Source: Limonium bicolor
Lineage: Eukaryota > Streptophyta > Magnoliopsida > Caryophyllales > Plumbaginaceae
Direction: 5' to 3'
Length of the DNA: 64,000 nt
NCBI GenBank assembly: GCA_023374045.1
Contig: CM041776.1
Location: 120,423,000-120,486,999 of the forward strand
Every line of letters begins with the position of its first letter. Within the stretch, counting starts at the first letter, position 1. The translations under genes were made by a program, and so were the position numbers. The notes under the pieces are model-generated. The model ran no database searches and was not told where the DNA came from. It saw nothing but the letters and a program-made list of their open reading frames with translations. This document shows, one piece after another, positions 22,501-33,439 of this stretch.

Positions 22501-23438
22501 GAACAAGGAATCATTAGCACCTACAAAATAAACTCTCGGGATCTAAACTATATCCCCTGACTCGGTGCCAGAGAATAAAGGAAACATGTGTAATGAGACC
22601 AAGCAAATAAGAATAATTCACAAATGTGATCCTTTAAGAAATCAAGGAATGAATAGCACCTACATACAAAGTCTCGGGATCTAATCTATATCCCCCTGAC
22701 TCGGTGCAAGAGAAGAAAGGAAAACATATGTAATGAGAACAAGAAAACAATACGCAATCTCTTGAAAGATCCCATAGTGAGGATCGACGGTATAATATAC
22801 CTACGCACACGTTGTATCATGTACTTGATTGTGGTTGCTACATTATAGCAGCCTTGTGCTTGGTTGCTTATTGACATTGCTATGCTACTTGCAAGTTGTG
22901 CTTGGTTGCTTGCTGATATTGCTATGCTACCTTGAAGTGTGTTTGATATTATGATGTAATGTGATGTGCTTTACTGCTTTAATATAGCATGTAAAATGAC
23001 TTAATAATATTCGACCAAGTAGTCGTGTGCCCGGTAACATGCGGGCTTCACACGTTCATACTCGGCATAGTTTGCTGAGTCCTTATTTTTTACAGGTAAT
23101 CATCTGGATCATGACGGAGTGTAGGTGAAGGACTATCATGGGGGTAGTCCACTATGGCAAGACTTTAAGCAGTATGCCTTCTTATTATGAGTTATGTTGT
23201 TTAAGTTGTTAACTAAACTGTAGATGCTCGGTACTTGAGTTGTACTTTATATTGTATTGGATTTCGTTAAGTTGGACTTCCAGTCATTCAGACCGTAACT
23301 TGGAGTTAGTAAGGTGGTCTGTCAACCACGTGGGTGGTTGGCGTGTAGCACCCGAATAGAGTAGGAACCGCTGCGTAGATATCTCATGTCACCTTCAGGG
23401 CGTTGTTTAATTGTGGTAAGTTATTCGGGGGTGTTACA
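16577..23438 (+). repeat. 3' LTR of LARD-B (6,862 bp)
   Basis: It matches the 5' LTR end to end. From about 17400 to 21570 the two copies are almost identical. Before 17300 and after about 21580 the differences are mostly single-base gains or losses, many in short homopolymers. That pattern looks more like residual read error than age. It contains the second copies of the SINE-like segment (16850-16948), the ~190-bp array and the 54-bp minisatellite. Confidence 0.93.
21749..22395. repeat. 54-bp minisatellite, 12 units, LARD-B 3' LTR
   Basis: It has the same units as at 14211-14870, but several have lost one or a few bases (for example near 21847, 22039, 22160, 22204 and 22219), so no long open frame remains. 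Confidence 0.93.
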
Positions 23439-23443
23439 TTATA
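23439..23443. repeat. Target-site duplication TTATA of LARD-B, right copy
   Basis: Identical to 9033-9037. Confidence 0.92.
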
Positions 23444-23942
23444 TGCATGATTCAACTATAATCAACCGCATGCTAAGACGACAATTAGTTGTGCGTGGCC
23501 CGGTAGCATGCGGGCTGCGGGATTACCATACCAGCAAAGGTGCTGAGCCCCTTGGGGGCCACCCTTTCTCTTCTTTCCTATTTCAGGTACAAGGAGCTGG
23601 AAGTCGTTCGAGAGTAGGACGGGGTAGTCGTTGTACATGGGTAATCATTTAAGTTGTATATATACAGTAGGTGTAGTAAGACCGAAATTGTTATCGGCAT
23701 TAGTTTGTGAATACTCGGTACAGTTGGAAGGTGTATGTTGTTTCTATGGTTAATGGAAGGTTCAGTAATGTGTAGTCGCTCGGGAATCTAGTCCATCAGA
23801 CCGGTACAATGTATATGTAATAGCCTTGTTAGCCACGTGGGTGGTTAACGGCGTGTAACACCAACGAGTTAAGTAATGTGATAAAGCTTGTTTTCCGCTG
23901 CAGTTTGTTATTAGGTGCGTAAGTGTTGGATGGGGTGTTACA
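23444..23942 (+). repeat. LTR-C, terminal part
   Basis: It continues LTR-C after the LARD-B insertion and aligns with the last ~497 bp of the Alk-2 LTR: the GGCCCGGTAGCATGCGGGC stem, CCCCTTGGGGG at 23548-23558, TTTCAG at 23581-23586, TCAGACCGGTAC, the CCACGTGGGTGG element, and the end GGGGTGTTACA. No primer-binding site follows, so this is a 3' or solo LTR on the plus strand. The next five bases, ATAAC, would be its duplication. Confidence 0.8.
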
Positions 23943-26899
23943 ATAACATTGTAGACCTTAGTCGAAAATTCATATTCCAATCTTAATAATTCGGTACAGC
24001 CCTTTAATTTATTTAAATTCCATTTCGACCATAACATTTTGTAATGTTATACCATATACTAATATCATATAATATGATATTTTTATTTCCTTTACTTATA
24101 ACCTATAGTTTTTATACAAAACTATATAATATTGCCGCATGGGCACCATGTAAAAACCTTATTCTTTTTCATATACCATAGTTTCCTTTATTTACAAAAT
24201 CACCCCATAATCTATACCATGTTATATATATCAAATAATATAATTTTAACCTATAAAATGGTATAACCTATGGTTATATTTTTGTAAAATTCCGAACAGA
24301 CCCATGTGCTGTTCTAAATTATTTTTCTAACCCACCAAGTTTCTATAATTGCCATTTGGCCCAATTTATAACATATAGTTTTATAATATCATTAAAACTA
24401 TATATTATACATATATCTTATTAAATACTCTTGTATAATTCTAAAAATCACCAAATTTCACCAAAGGGTTATAAATATTATTCCTAACCCTTATAATCTT
24501 GGTATTTGCTATTCCAACACTTATATTTAACCAAAGTGTCATAATGACATAATAACTATATATTATACATATATAGTTTATTTTAATTCCAAAATCAACC
24601 CAATAAATTCCTAAAAATTCCTAATAGCCCATGGCTGTTTATAATACCATTATACACCCTTAAATTTCGGTAATAACATATTTACCACATATGTTATAAA
24701 ATTGTTACAATTAAATACTTATCTTATAATAAAACCTTAAATAAGTTATCTAACTTATTTAATTTGGTCAAAACCTACCATATGGTCAAGGTTGACCTCC
24801 TTAATATTTCCTTGACCATCAATCTCCATATAATACGGTTTGTACCCATAACTTTTCAGAAATTACCATTTAACCCCAAAACTTTATAAAATCTTATAAT
24901 TTTTATTTAAACTCCTTTAAACCTCCAATTTTCGGCTTTATTATTTTATAGCCCCCAAATTTAATTTAATTACACTATATACCCCATTTCCTTGCGGTAA
25001 TATATATATATACTACTTAAACTTAAATAAAACCTTATAAATACATAAGTAAAATGGCCTAAAGTACATGGCCTTATTACAAACATTAGCTTATAAAATG
25101 AATTACACATAAATGCCCAAAAGTACTTTAAACTCTCGGCCTTACCACCATCTTTTCCATATTTACCAATTTTCCACATAATGTCTTAAATTTGACAATT
25201 ATGTTAATTAATTAGTTATAAAATTTACTAAACCATTCTTTAATCCCTAAGGTCAAAAAAAGACCTTAATTAACTCATTCACTCACGGCATATATATATA
25301 CATATGTATAAACACATATTAACATACCAAGTGTAGGTTTAAGTGATTTATACCTTATTTTTGCCAAGTTTAGGCCTTGTTTGACCACGGCTTTTTGGAT
25401 ATTAATTTTCCACAGCTAGTTTACATGTTTTCAAACAGTAATTAAGGCATGATTAGTCTCCAAGCAAGATCTAACCATAAGAAGTGTTTAATGTCAATTT
25501 TCAAGGTAAATTTTACCTTAGAATACCAAGGTAACCAAGATGTTCTTCGGCCTGTATTTACAGTAGTTAAAGAGAATCAAAAGAGCTACTAAAACCAAGC
25601 TTTAAACTGGTATAACTCAGATTAGAAGATGGCTCATTTTTACCTTGATTAAAATGCTAAAATGGTGTTTTTGGCATGGATCTGGCTATACCTTGAAGTT
25701 CTTGATATACCAACTGAATAAGTATGTTAAGAAGAAGATTATAAGCCTAGGAAACAAAGTTTTCATACCGGAATTGAAGAAAATCAAAGGATAAGCGCTT
25801 AAAGCACATTTTTATACCTTAAGAACAAGATTAGATTTCTCCACCTTCTTCCCTTGTTATAGCCGAGATTCACCCTCCTTTTAACCTCCAAAACAACCTA
25901 AACCATGGATGGAAATGGTTGATGCTTAGCTCCATGGAAAGAGGAAAGAATTGTGAAGAAAATGAACATAAAATGGCTTAATAAGCTTACCTAGTCAATT
26001 GATGTTATCCTCTGTCTTTGGTGCGTTCTTACCGTAATGGAGAAGCAAAAGAGAGGTTTGAAGAAGCTGGTGTCGGCTGGGAAGCAAGGCAAGTGAGGAA
26101 ATAATGCTAGTTTGCTTTTTATGTCCATTATTGTTACTTTAGGAATAGTAATTTGACGACTCATTAGATTGGCTGAATAATTGATTGGAGATTGATTAAT
26201 GGTTGGGTTTGACAGCCATATGAGGTCAGAAATGAAGGGCATGGTCAATGGATGACATTTGACCATGGTTAAAGGTAAGTAATTAAATGTTATTTTTCGG
26301 TACTATTCATACTAAATTGCCCATTTTGATTTTATTTTTAAACTTTGATTTAGACTTTATAATATAATCTATCATGTCACATTAATGTTATAAAGAGTAT
26401 AATCTAGTCTTTATAGTGACAAAAATTCATTATCTTAGAGCTCATACACAAAAACGTGCTTTAAGGTATTTTAGTGCACATTTTGTGTCGCAAGGTGTTT
26501 CTGAGCTTAGTTTTCTTTGAGAACGGTTTTGTTGTGTTCCGTACATGATAATTGATCATGGAATCCAATTTTATATCATTTAGAGATCATTAGACCTTTA
26601 AGGTTTTCTTAGAGCACATTTTTGCCCTACTTGACCTTGAAGCATGAAAATGCTTGTTCTTTGTGTTGGAGTGTTGTCCAACAATTGTAATATGTTTAGT
26701 TATGTGTTAATAAGCTTAGGACAAAGTTTTAGGTCCTAAGAAGTTCATTTGGGTATTTATTTACCCTAAACAGTCAAAGGGTGCAATATCTTGCTTTATG
26801 TTGACCACTGTTATTCTCAGTTGACTTTTAAGGCATGTTTAGGCCTTAATCAATGTGATTAGATGTTTAATCCATGATTAATTAGTTTGGGTTATTTCA
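23943..26899 (-). repeat. LTR-E: minus-strand LTR, truncated by LTR-C
   Basis: On the minus strand it begins TGAAATAACCCAAAC at 26899, like the Alk LTRs. About 250-450 bp in it has the paired motifs AAAATGTGCTCTAAG and CACAAAATGTGC ... GCACGTTTTTGTG, which also occur near the start of the Alk LTRs. A leader-like stretch resembling their 5' leader follows (CTTCTCCATTACGGTAAG). Beyond this it is AT-rich and without ORFs. No polypurine tract precedes it, so it is probably a 5' or solo LTR. Its 3' end is cut off by LTR-C and must lie left of the window. Confidence 0.55.
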
Positions 26900-27616
26900 C
26901 CTAAACTTCCAGAAGTGGGTGTGCACCCCCACTACTTTCGGCCAAGGAGTTCGTCGCACCAGGCACTTCCCGTAGGGTGTTAGGTTTAGGTGTTTCCTTT
27001 CTAAAGTTAACATAGAGTTTTAGAGTAGTTTACATGTTCAGATGTTGATCTTTTCTAATATGCAACAAGTTCTTGTTAGCTTAATAATTTTCTAGACTTA
27101 AGATTTATCTTAAACATTATCTTTAGGTAATAATTTGTACCAAATAGTTCTTGAGATTTATTTACAAGCTTTAAAGAAATTGAAGTACATGTCACTTAAT
27201 AATTCAAAGCTCTATTTGTATACTATTTTCAACCAAAGGTATTCTTTAAAGTTCTAGGAACATGTGTACTAGCTTTTAAAGGATTGCATTTTTAGCAATG
27301 TATTCTCCATAAGTATGCTTTTAAAAATAGCTCAATGCATGATTTATCTCAACCAAAGTCTTATCATACCCAATAGTTGATGTTCCAAATTTTTACTGTA
27401 GTTTAATGTTGGAACGGCATAACAACACATCACACTCAACAGACATTCATAAAGGAAAAGTGTGTAAAGGAATCATTCACAATTCCAAGAAGGGTTAGAA
27501 GTCGTGCCTTACTTGAGTCCTCACTTCCCAATTCTACGCCAATTCCCCAGTTTTAAGTGCACCTATATTCTAAGTATTTCACTCGGCTTGTTTTCTCGGG
27601 TTCAGAGCGTAACTAC
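26900..27616 (-). other. Internal (leader) region of the LTR-D element, no coding
   Basis: This lies on the minus strand directly downstream of the LTR-D primer site and ends where LTR-E begins. It is AT-rich, and I find no gag-like frame. It probably continues on the far side of LTR-E, outside the window. Confidence 0.5.
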
Positions 27617-27628
27617 GCTCTGATACCA
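27617..27628 (-). promoter_or_regulatory. Primer-binding site of the LTR-D element (tRNA-iMet)
   Basis: Plus-strand GCTCTGATACCA is TGGTATCAGAGC on the minus strand, 5 bases from the LTR end. It again overlaps a hairpin, with arms TCAGAGCGTA and TACGCTCTGA. Confidence 0.9.
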
Positions 27629-27879
27629 CTTTCTGTAACGCCCCTATTTAATGTATTTACAGTGGAATTAAAATACTAAGGCGAATACAGACCATCGGGT
27701 TCCAAACACCCGGTGCCAACCTCACCAATTACAACAATTACAATTATCTAAGTTACGGTCTGAACTCAAGAAAACAACGTAACAAAACTGAACGTAAAAC
27801 AGAATAACTCTCCACAGTTCCTAATTCCCATCCCAAACACTCATGCTCTTCGTGGCCACCTGTATAAACAATTTCGTAC

Positions 27880-27914
27880 CTGTAAGATGAAACCAACAGC
27901 CCCACCGAGAGGGG
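27880..27914 (-). promoter_or_regulatory. C/G hairpin and 3' splice-site-like motif in LTR-D
   Basis: On the minus strand CCCC-TCTCGGT-GGGG is followed by a T-rich tract and CTTACAG. This is the same arrangement and spacing as in the plus-strand LTRs. Confidence 0.45.
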
Positions 27915-30900
27915 TGAGTCAGTTCCTGGAATGGAACTGGTACAATCTCTAAAACAATAAATTAAAACATAGTTCTTCAAATAATACAGTAACATGAAAA
28001 AATCTCTTAAAGTAAAACAGGGAAAGGCATTCACAACAATCAAGTTATAGAGAAAAGAGAACAAGGTAAGGATAGAGACAAAGAACTTAAAAACCAAGTC
28101 AACCACTTAAGAAGTCACACCACATAGTTAGGGAGCATCCATTATTGATGTTAGAACCAATTCTGGTTAAGAGAGGAAGACTCAAGTAGCCCAAAGGACT
28201 AGGAATGATATGAATACCCAACCCGTGGTAGACAGTTTATGTCCCCACCATTTCAGAAAGCTGATTCCCATAGACAAAATATACTCAAGAGTGGAATAAA
28301 TTCAACTGGGAGAGATGACCCCCACCGCCAAGTATGTCCTTTTAGGACAGGGGATATACAGCCCCTCACTGTTTACTACGTCCCTTTTGGGACGGGGATA
28401 TACAGCCCCTCACTGTTACCATTGAAGACGCGCGCACGTCACAACAAAAGACTCAGCTCATGGATGAAACAATATCCAGAGTCAATGGAAGAATTACCCA
28501 GATTGTCCTTTTCCATACTTCCACTAGATCACTAACTACACCAGAACAATACCAAAACACTCAGTCCTACAGAGTGCAGAAGCGTAAACCCTAGGCAGTT
28601 AATGTCTAATGAAACAACCAAATAGAAGGAACCAATAACCATGTAAGTTTCACATTCAAGGCTCAGTTCACCATCAGCGAGTGAGTTAGCCACACAACAG
28701 TTTCCTTTTTAAATCCATTCAAGCTTAGTTAGCGTTTTCCAAAACATTCCACAAAGCCCAATAGCAAAAGTATCTGAGTACGAGGAATCATACCTGATTA
28801 ATGCTGTAGCAGTTCTAGTCAACTTGCACAAACATTCAACAGTACTCTGAATATTAAAGGTAGTCTATCATCAATCACTTGTAGCCAACGTTAAGCTTAA
28901 ATAAACTCCTCACTCTTATTTCTAAGTCTCAATTAAATGTTATGTATAACCTTCGACTTATCTTAGAATGTCAATAGTAACTCTTAAGCTCAATACCCTT
29001 ACTCTTAATTTAGAATAACGTCGTATCATAACCCATGATAGGTTTGTCTTAGAATACTATATTATTATCCCACAATGTAACGATTATTCATTCTTATCAA
29101 TATCTACTATCCGACCTATTATGATTAACTTCCCCTTAACTTAATTAAGATCTACATCTTGTATATTGGAATCATAGTGTTATAGATATATTTTATTACA
29201 ACTTAATTGAGCCACTAAACTCAATTACCATATCCTTAGTTCAGAATGACTTTTTATTATAACCGTCTAATAATCTTGTCATAAGATGTTGAATTACCTC
29301 TCATATTGAAATAACTATATTATTATTAACTTAGACTTATCGAACTCTTACATTAATTATTCACAAGATATCTTATTTACTTTATCATCAACTATATAAT
29401 AAGGTGTTTTAAGATAACCTTTTATGTATCCTTGCTTACATTTAATTTCCTAAATGTTTTATTTTACACGCATTCCCTCCATAGACTATGTATGATCCTT
29501 ACTAACTTCGACAAACTTAAGTCATAAATACATTTTAAATTGCTTACAAAACCTAAGGTTTCAAAGGGATAACTTAATAAATTAATTTACTTTATTATGT
29601 TTTAGGATAAGCATTATATCTTAACATAAGGTAAAATTTATCTAAGAATTAAATCCCCATTCATGAGTGAAATTGTCAATTATTTAATAAGATCATCTAT
29701 TCCGAAAATTCTCACATTTTATATTCAAATAACGTATAAATATTTGCCATTCCCGTAAAGTATATCAATATAATATCTTATGTAACTTAGTTCCGTCTGA
29801 TTAAAGGTTTAAAGTTTTAAATATCTAATTTATATTTACCAACCTTTTTACAAGTTCTAGCTATTAACTACAACCCTTATTTATAAGCTCACATTCTAAA
29901 TATTGGTAGTTAATGTTATAAATGTATTTTATATGGCTTATCTACCTCTAAGAAACTTAAAGATTATTATCCAGATTAATTCCCTAATTATAGTTTAATA
30001 TAGTTTTACATCGCAATCCTTTTAATGATTTTATCTTAAAACATTAAGTCATTATTCAATACTATATATGTTATGAGATGATTAAATCTGGACTTATAAA
30101 CTACTTCACATTTAGATAAAAGTATTTCATTTACTTTATTATTGATTATGTTATAAGATCTATTTGTGTAACATTTTGTGAAATCTAATTACAAATTTTC
30201 CTAAGTGTTAACTTATTAATTACTTAACCCAATTATAGACTTACATTATGGTCGTTGACTAATACTATACATGTATTTTCATACGGTTTATACAAATCTT
30301 AGATATTCAAAGATAACTCTTTAAGTTTAATAATCATAATTTAATAGCACCTCATATAATATTCTTTTATTAGTATTATGTAGAGGTTTAGTTTATCTCA
30401 TTAATTCCTTCATATTATATTTCTATAAGGTATTTTATTTCTTTTATTTATGTTTAGTTATATATACTATGATTTATTCAAGACATTCTTTATGTAGTTT
30501 TATTGCATTTAATTATTTATATTAACTTGTACACATATCTATATCCAATATATGTTTTATAAAATAAAGTTTTCCTTAGTTCCAATTAAGTATATTAATC
30601 TCCACATATATAGTTAGTATAAATATAGATTAATTAAATTCATTATTTTAACATATGTTACTATTTTATTTCTTATATATATATATATATTTAATTCTTA
30701 CTTCACTCAAAAGTTGATACTCAAAAATATTTCTTAACATTCTGTATTAAATGTTAGTTTAGTATTATTAATTATTTTCAACCAATAAAGTTTATTATTC
30801 AACTATACTTTAATTTTTGGTTACATTAAAAACCATATATTATAAGATAACTTATGAAAAATTCATAAACACAATTTTTAAACCCATTTACACTTGTCCA

Positions 30901-31649
30901 AAAATTCCCAAATTAAATATATAGTAACTATGATATTTTAGACATATTATAAAATTTTTGTTTCCTAAAAATATCTTGAGTAATTATCTAAATAAATCCA
31001 AAATACTCAGAAATTACAAAAATTATATTTTGCGTTTAAAAACCCAAAACCCATATTAATTTACATAAAAATAAACTAGATTTTATAAGGAATCTATGAT
31101 TAAAATTTCGTGTCAAAATACATTAGGGAAGACCATTAAATAAATACAACAAGTTAGAGTTTTATTCTGGAATTTATAACACTTAATATACTACTAATTA
31201 CCCACGTTATAATCTCGGCCGTCCGTTTCTCCTAACTACGATCGGATGACCCAGATTAGTCGAGTTCATCCCATAACTCTATACAGCCACCGATTGAGAT
31301 TTCGTTGATTCCTCACAATCTACAAAAGGTTTTCGATGATTCCTGTTTCATTGGATTCGAAATTCAAATACGGTTCTAACGGTACCAAATTCACGAATTA
31401 TAAGGCACGAATCAGTAGTTTCGAATCTGGGTTTATACGAGTTAGGGTTTGTTGGTTTCTGATTCGAATTTCTACAAATTCTCTCTATGTAGTGCGTTAT
31501 ATGCTAAATTGATAGAGGGGTTAGTTCGAAAATGACATATAGAGTGACATTATCGGAGGAATTTGGTCGGAATCGTACCGGAGATGCACCGGCAAGGCAA
31601 TTCGAACTCAATTTCTGGAAAAATTAGTATTTTTTTTTTTGCTCTTCAG

Positions 31650-32060
31650 GTAGGCAACTTTAGACGCTTCTATCTCCCAAACGATAGAGAACTGGCTTGA
31701 GGTTTCTTCATAAGAATTGTAGAGGAATGAGAGATCTTTAAAACGAGCTATAGAACAAGAATTTTCGCCCACGGATGAAGAAGATATAATAGGACGAAGT
31801 TTACCTGTTCAACTGAAATTTCCGGATTTCTAGGTTTCCAGAACTCGAGGAGGCAACTTTCGATGCCTTTATCTTTCACCCTATTGAGAATCAGCCTTTG
31901 GTGTAAAAAAGAAAGTTGGAGAGGGATTAGAGATCTTCAAAACAAGTTAAAGAACACGAATTTTGGCTGAGAAACGAAGAAGTTATGGCGAGATGAAGTT
32001 TACCTGATTTCAGTAAAAACTGGAATTCTGGGTTACGAATTCGTAAGGAGGCAACTTTAG
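31650..32060. repeat. Degenerate ~198-bp tandem repeat in LTR-D
   Basis: The anchor AGGCAACTTT recurs at about 31652, 31851 and 32048, with similar following text in each unit (GAGATCTTTAAAAC, GAACAAGAATTTT, GAAGTTTACCTG). Confidence 0.7.
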
Positions 32061-32830
32061 ATCGATTTTCCCGTAGATGTAGAATGAGTTAGGTTGTGTA
32101 TGAGTTATGGTTGGAAAGAGGAATTGTAGGAGAAGAGAATACAAAAGACGACACTCAAAAATTCCAAAAGATGAGAACGTTATAGATGTCACCAGTTAGG
32201 GCGAAATCAGTTGCGAAAATCATGGAGATAAAAATGGCTAAGTGTTGGGCGCGTATCCCGAGGCGCGCGGGTGAGTCAGCAGACTTGCCACATCAGCATC
32301 TTTTCAAAATTTTGGCTCTAAACTTCATTTTATCATAACTTTGGCTAGGATGATCCGTTTTTGACGTTCTTTTTATCAATCTTCATGGTTTTCCATAACC
32401 TTTCTATTGGTATCGGTTTCATGGGCTGGTTTGACCATTCTCAAAACGTCAACCCTAGCAAGGCTTAAGAAGCTTTATGGTTTCCATAATTTTATTTTGA
32501 CTTTTATGATTCAAATTAATGTACAAATCATTTCTAAAATCTTTATAATATACTTGGAGTGTTTAGAAATTCTCCCACGATTTATTGACTTATAAATCTT
32601 ATTATTAAATTCATGATACTATATAATAATATAATAATTCAATACTTAATAGTATTCTTTAGGGTTAAATAGAAGAAATCCACTAAATTAATTTCCATAA
32701 TTCCATATAATAATTTAATATTCATAATTCCATATAATAATTTAATATTTAATAGTATTATTTAAGGTTTAATAAAAGAAATCCCCTAAATTAATTTAAA
32801 TTAATTTAGGATTAATTTAGGGGTATTTCA

Positions 32831-33127
32831 TTGGCATACTTCCCAAAGGTTAAATGTTTTCCGCTACCTCTCTTTGAGTCTTCCAAACAAGCTCGAATGA
32901 GATTTTACCTATTATAGAATACAAAATGTATAAGTTCACTAATAATCATAAATTGCTTTACAAAGTGGTTATATAGGTCATAAACCAAATATAATGAAGC
33001 TGAATAAAGACCCCATAATACATTATTTCAGCACTTATCAACTTCCCCACACTTATTTTTTTCCTCAAGCAAAAGTAGGAACCTACAAGAAGAAGGATGC
33101 AAAGCAACTTAATCATGGTGACATAGG
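32831..33127. other. Short flank between LTR-D and the CACTA element
   Basis: 297 bp, AT-rich, no gene. It continues after the CACTA element at 51236, so both sides were once joined. Confidence 0.6.
33125..33127. repeat. AGG target duplication of the CACTA element, left copy
   Basis: AGG precedes the CACTG end and is repeated at 51233-51235, the 3-bp duplication typical of CACTA elements. Confidence 0.85.
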
Positions 33128-33353
33128 CACTGCTGGAAAAAAAAGAATAAACAACGCCCCTTTAACAACGGTTATATTGTAAATCGTTTTTTTTATCATA
33201 GGCCAGACATCTTAAACAACACTTTTTTTACAAAGCGTTGTTTTTGTTATCAAGCCCAAAGTCAAAAACAACGCTTTGCTAGAAAGTGTTCTTTAAAGAG
33301 ACATGTATAAAAAAACGCTTCAGAAATGAAGCGTTTTTTATGTGTTTAGGCAC

Positions 33354-33439
33354 GATAACATAAAAAACGCTTCACTTAAGAAGCGTTCTTTATGCTAGCA
33401 TAAAAAACGCTTCTTAAGTGGAGCGTTTTTTATGTTATC
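33354..33439. repeat. 86-bp near-perfect palindrome in the CACTA left end
   Basis: Two 42-bp arms, with 2 mismatches, surround the centre CTAG. Each arm contains two AACGCTT-type motifs. It probably serves as a clustered binding site for CACTA transposase, or forms a cruciform or RNA hairpin. Confidence 0.85.

Larger units (their letters stand above)
9038..23438 (+). mobile_element. LARD-B: complete non-coding LTR retrotransposon with giant LTRs
   Basis: Two nearly identical LTRs (9038-15922, 6,885 bp; 16577-23438, 6,862 bp) flank only 654 bp of internal DNA. A tRNA-iMet primer site, a polypurine tract, TG...CA ends and a 5-bp duplication are all present. No gag or pol remnant remains. The internal DNA joins a leader related to that of Alk-2 directly to the post-pol segment with the hairpin and second polypurine tract. 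It therefore looks like a deletion derivative mobilised in trans by an Alk-type element (inference). The near identity of the middle of the LTRs shows a recent insertion. Confidence 0.93.
27634..32830 (-). repeat. LTR-D: 5' LTR of a minus-strand element (5,197 bp)
   Basis: In element orientation it begins TGAAATACCCC at 32830 and ends GGGGCGTTACA at 27634, next to the primer site. Its interior differs from the Alk LTRs, so it is another family of the same broad group. It contains a very AT-rich block (about 28900-31200), a degenerate ~198-bp repeat (31650-32060), a small two-copy hairpin motif (TCCTTTTAGGA and TCCCTTTTGGGA near 28338 and 28381) and the C/G hairpin with acceptor-like site (27880-27914). 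No ORF of note. Confidence 0.78.

Noticed and set aside
26900..27616. LTR-D and LTR-E as the two LTRs of one short-core element like LARD-B
   Set aside because: They are not alike beyond TGAAATA at the start, and no polypurine tract precedes LTR-E. Nesting explains the order better.
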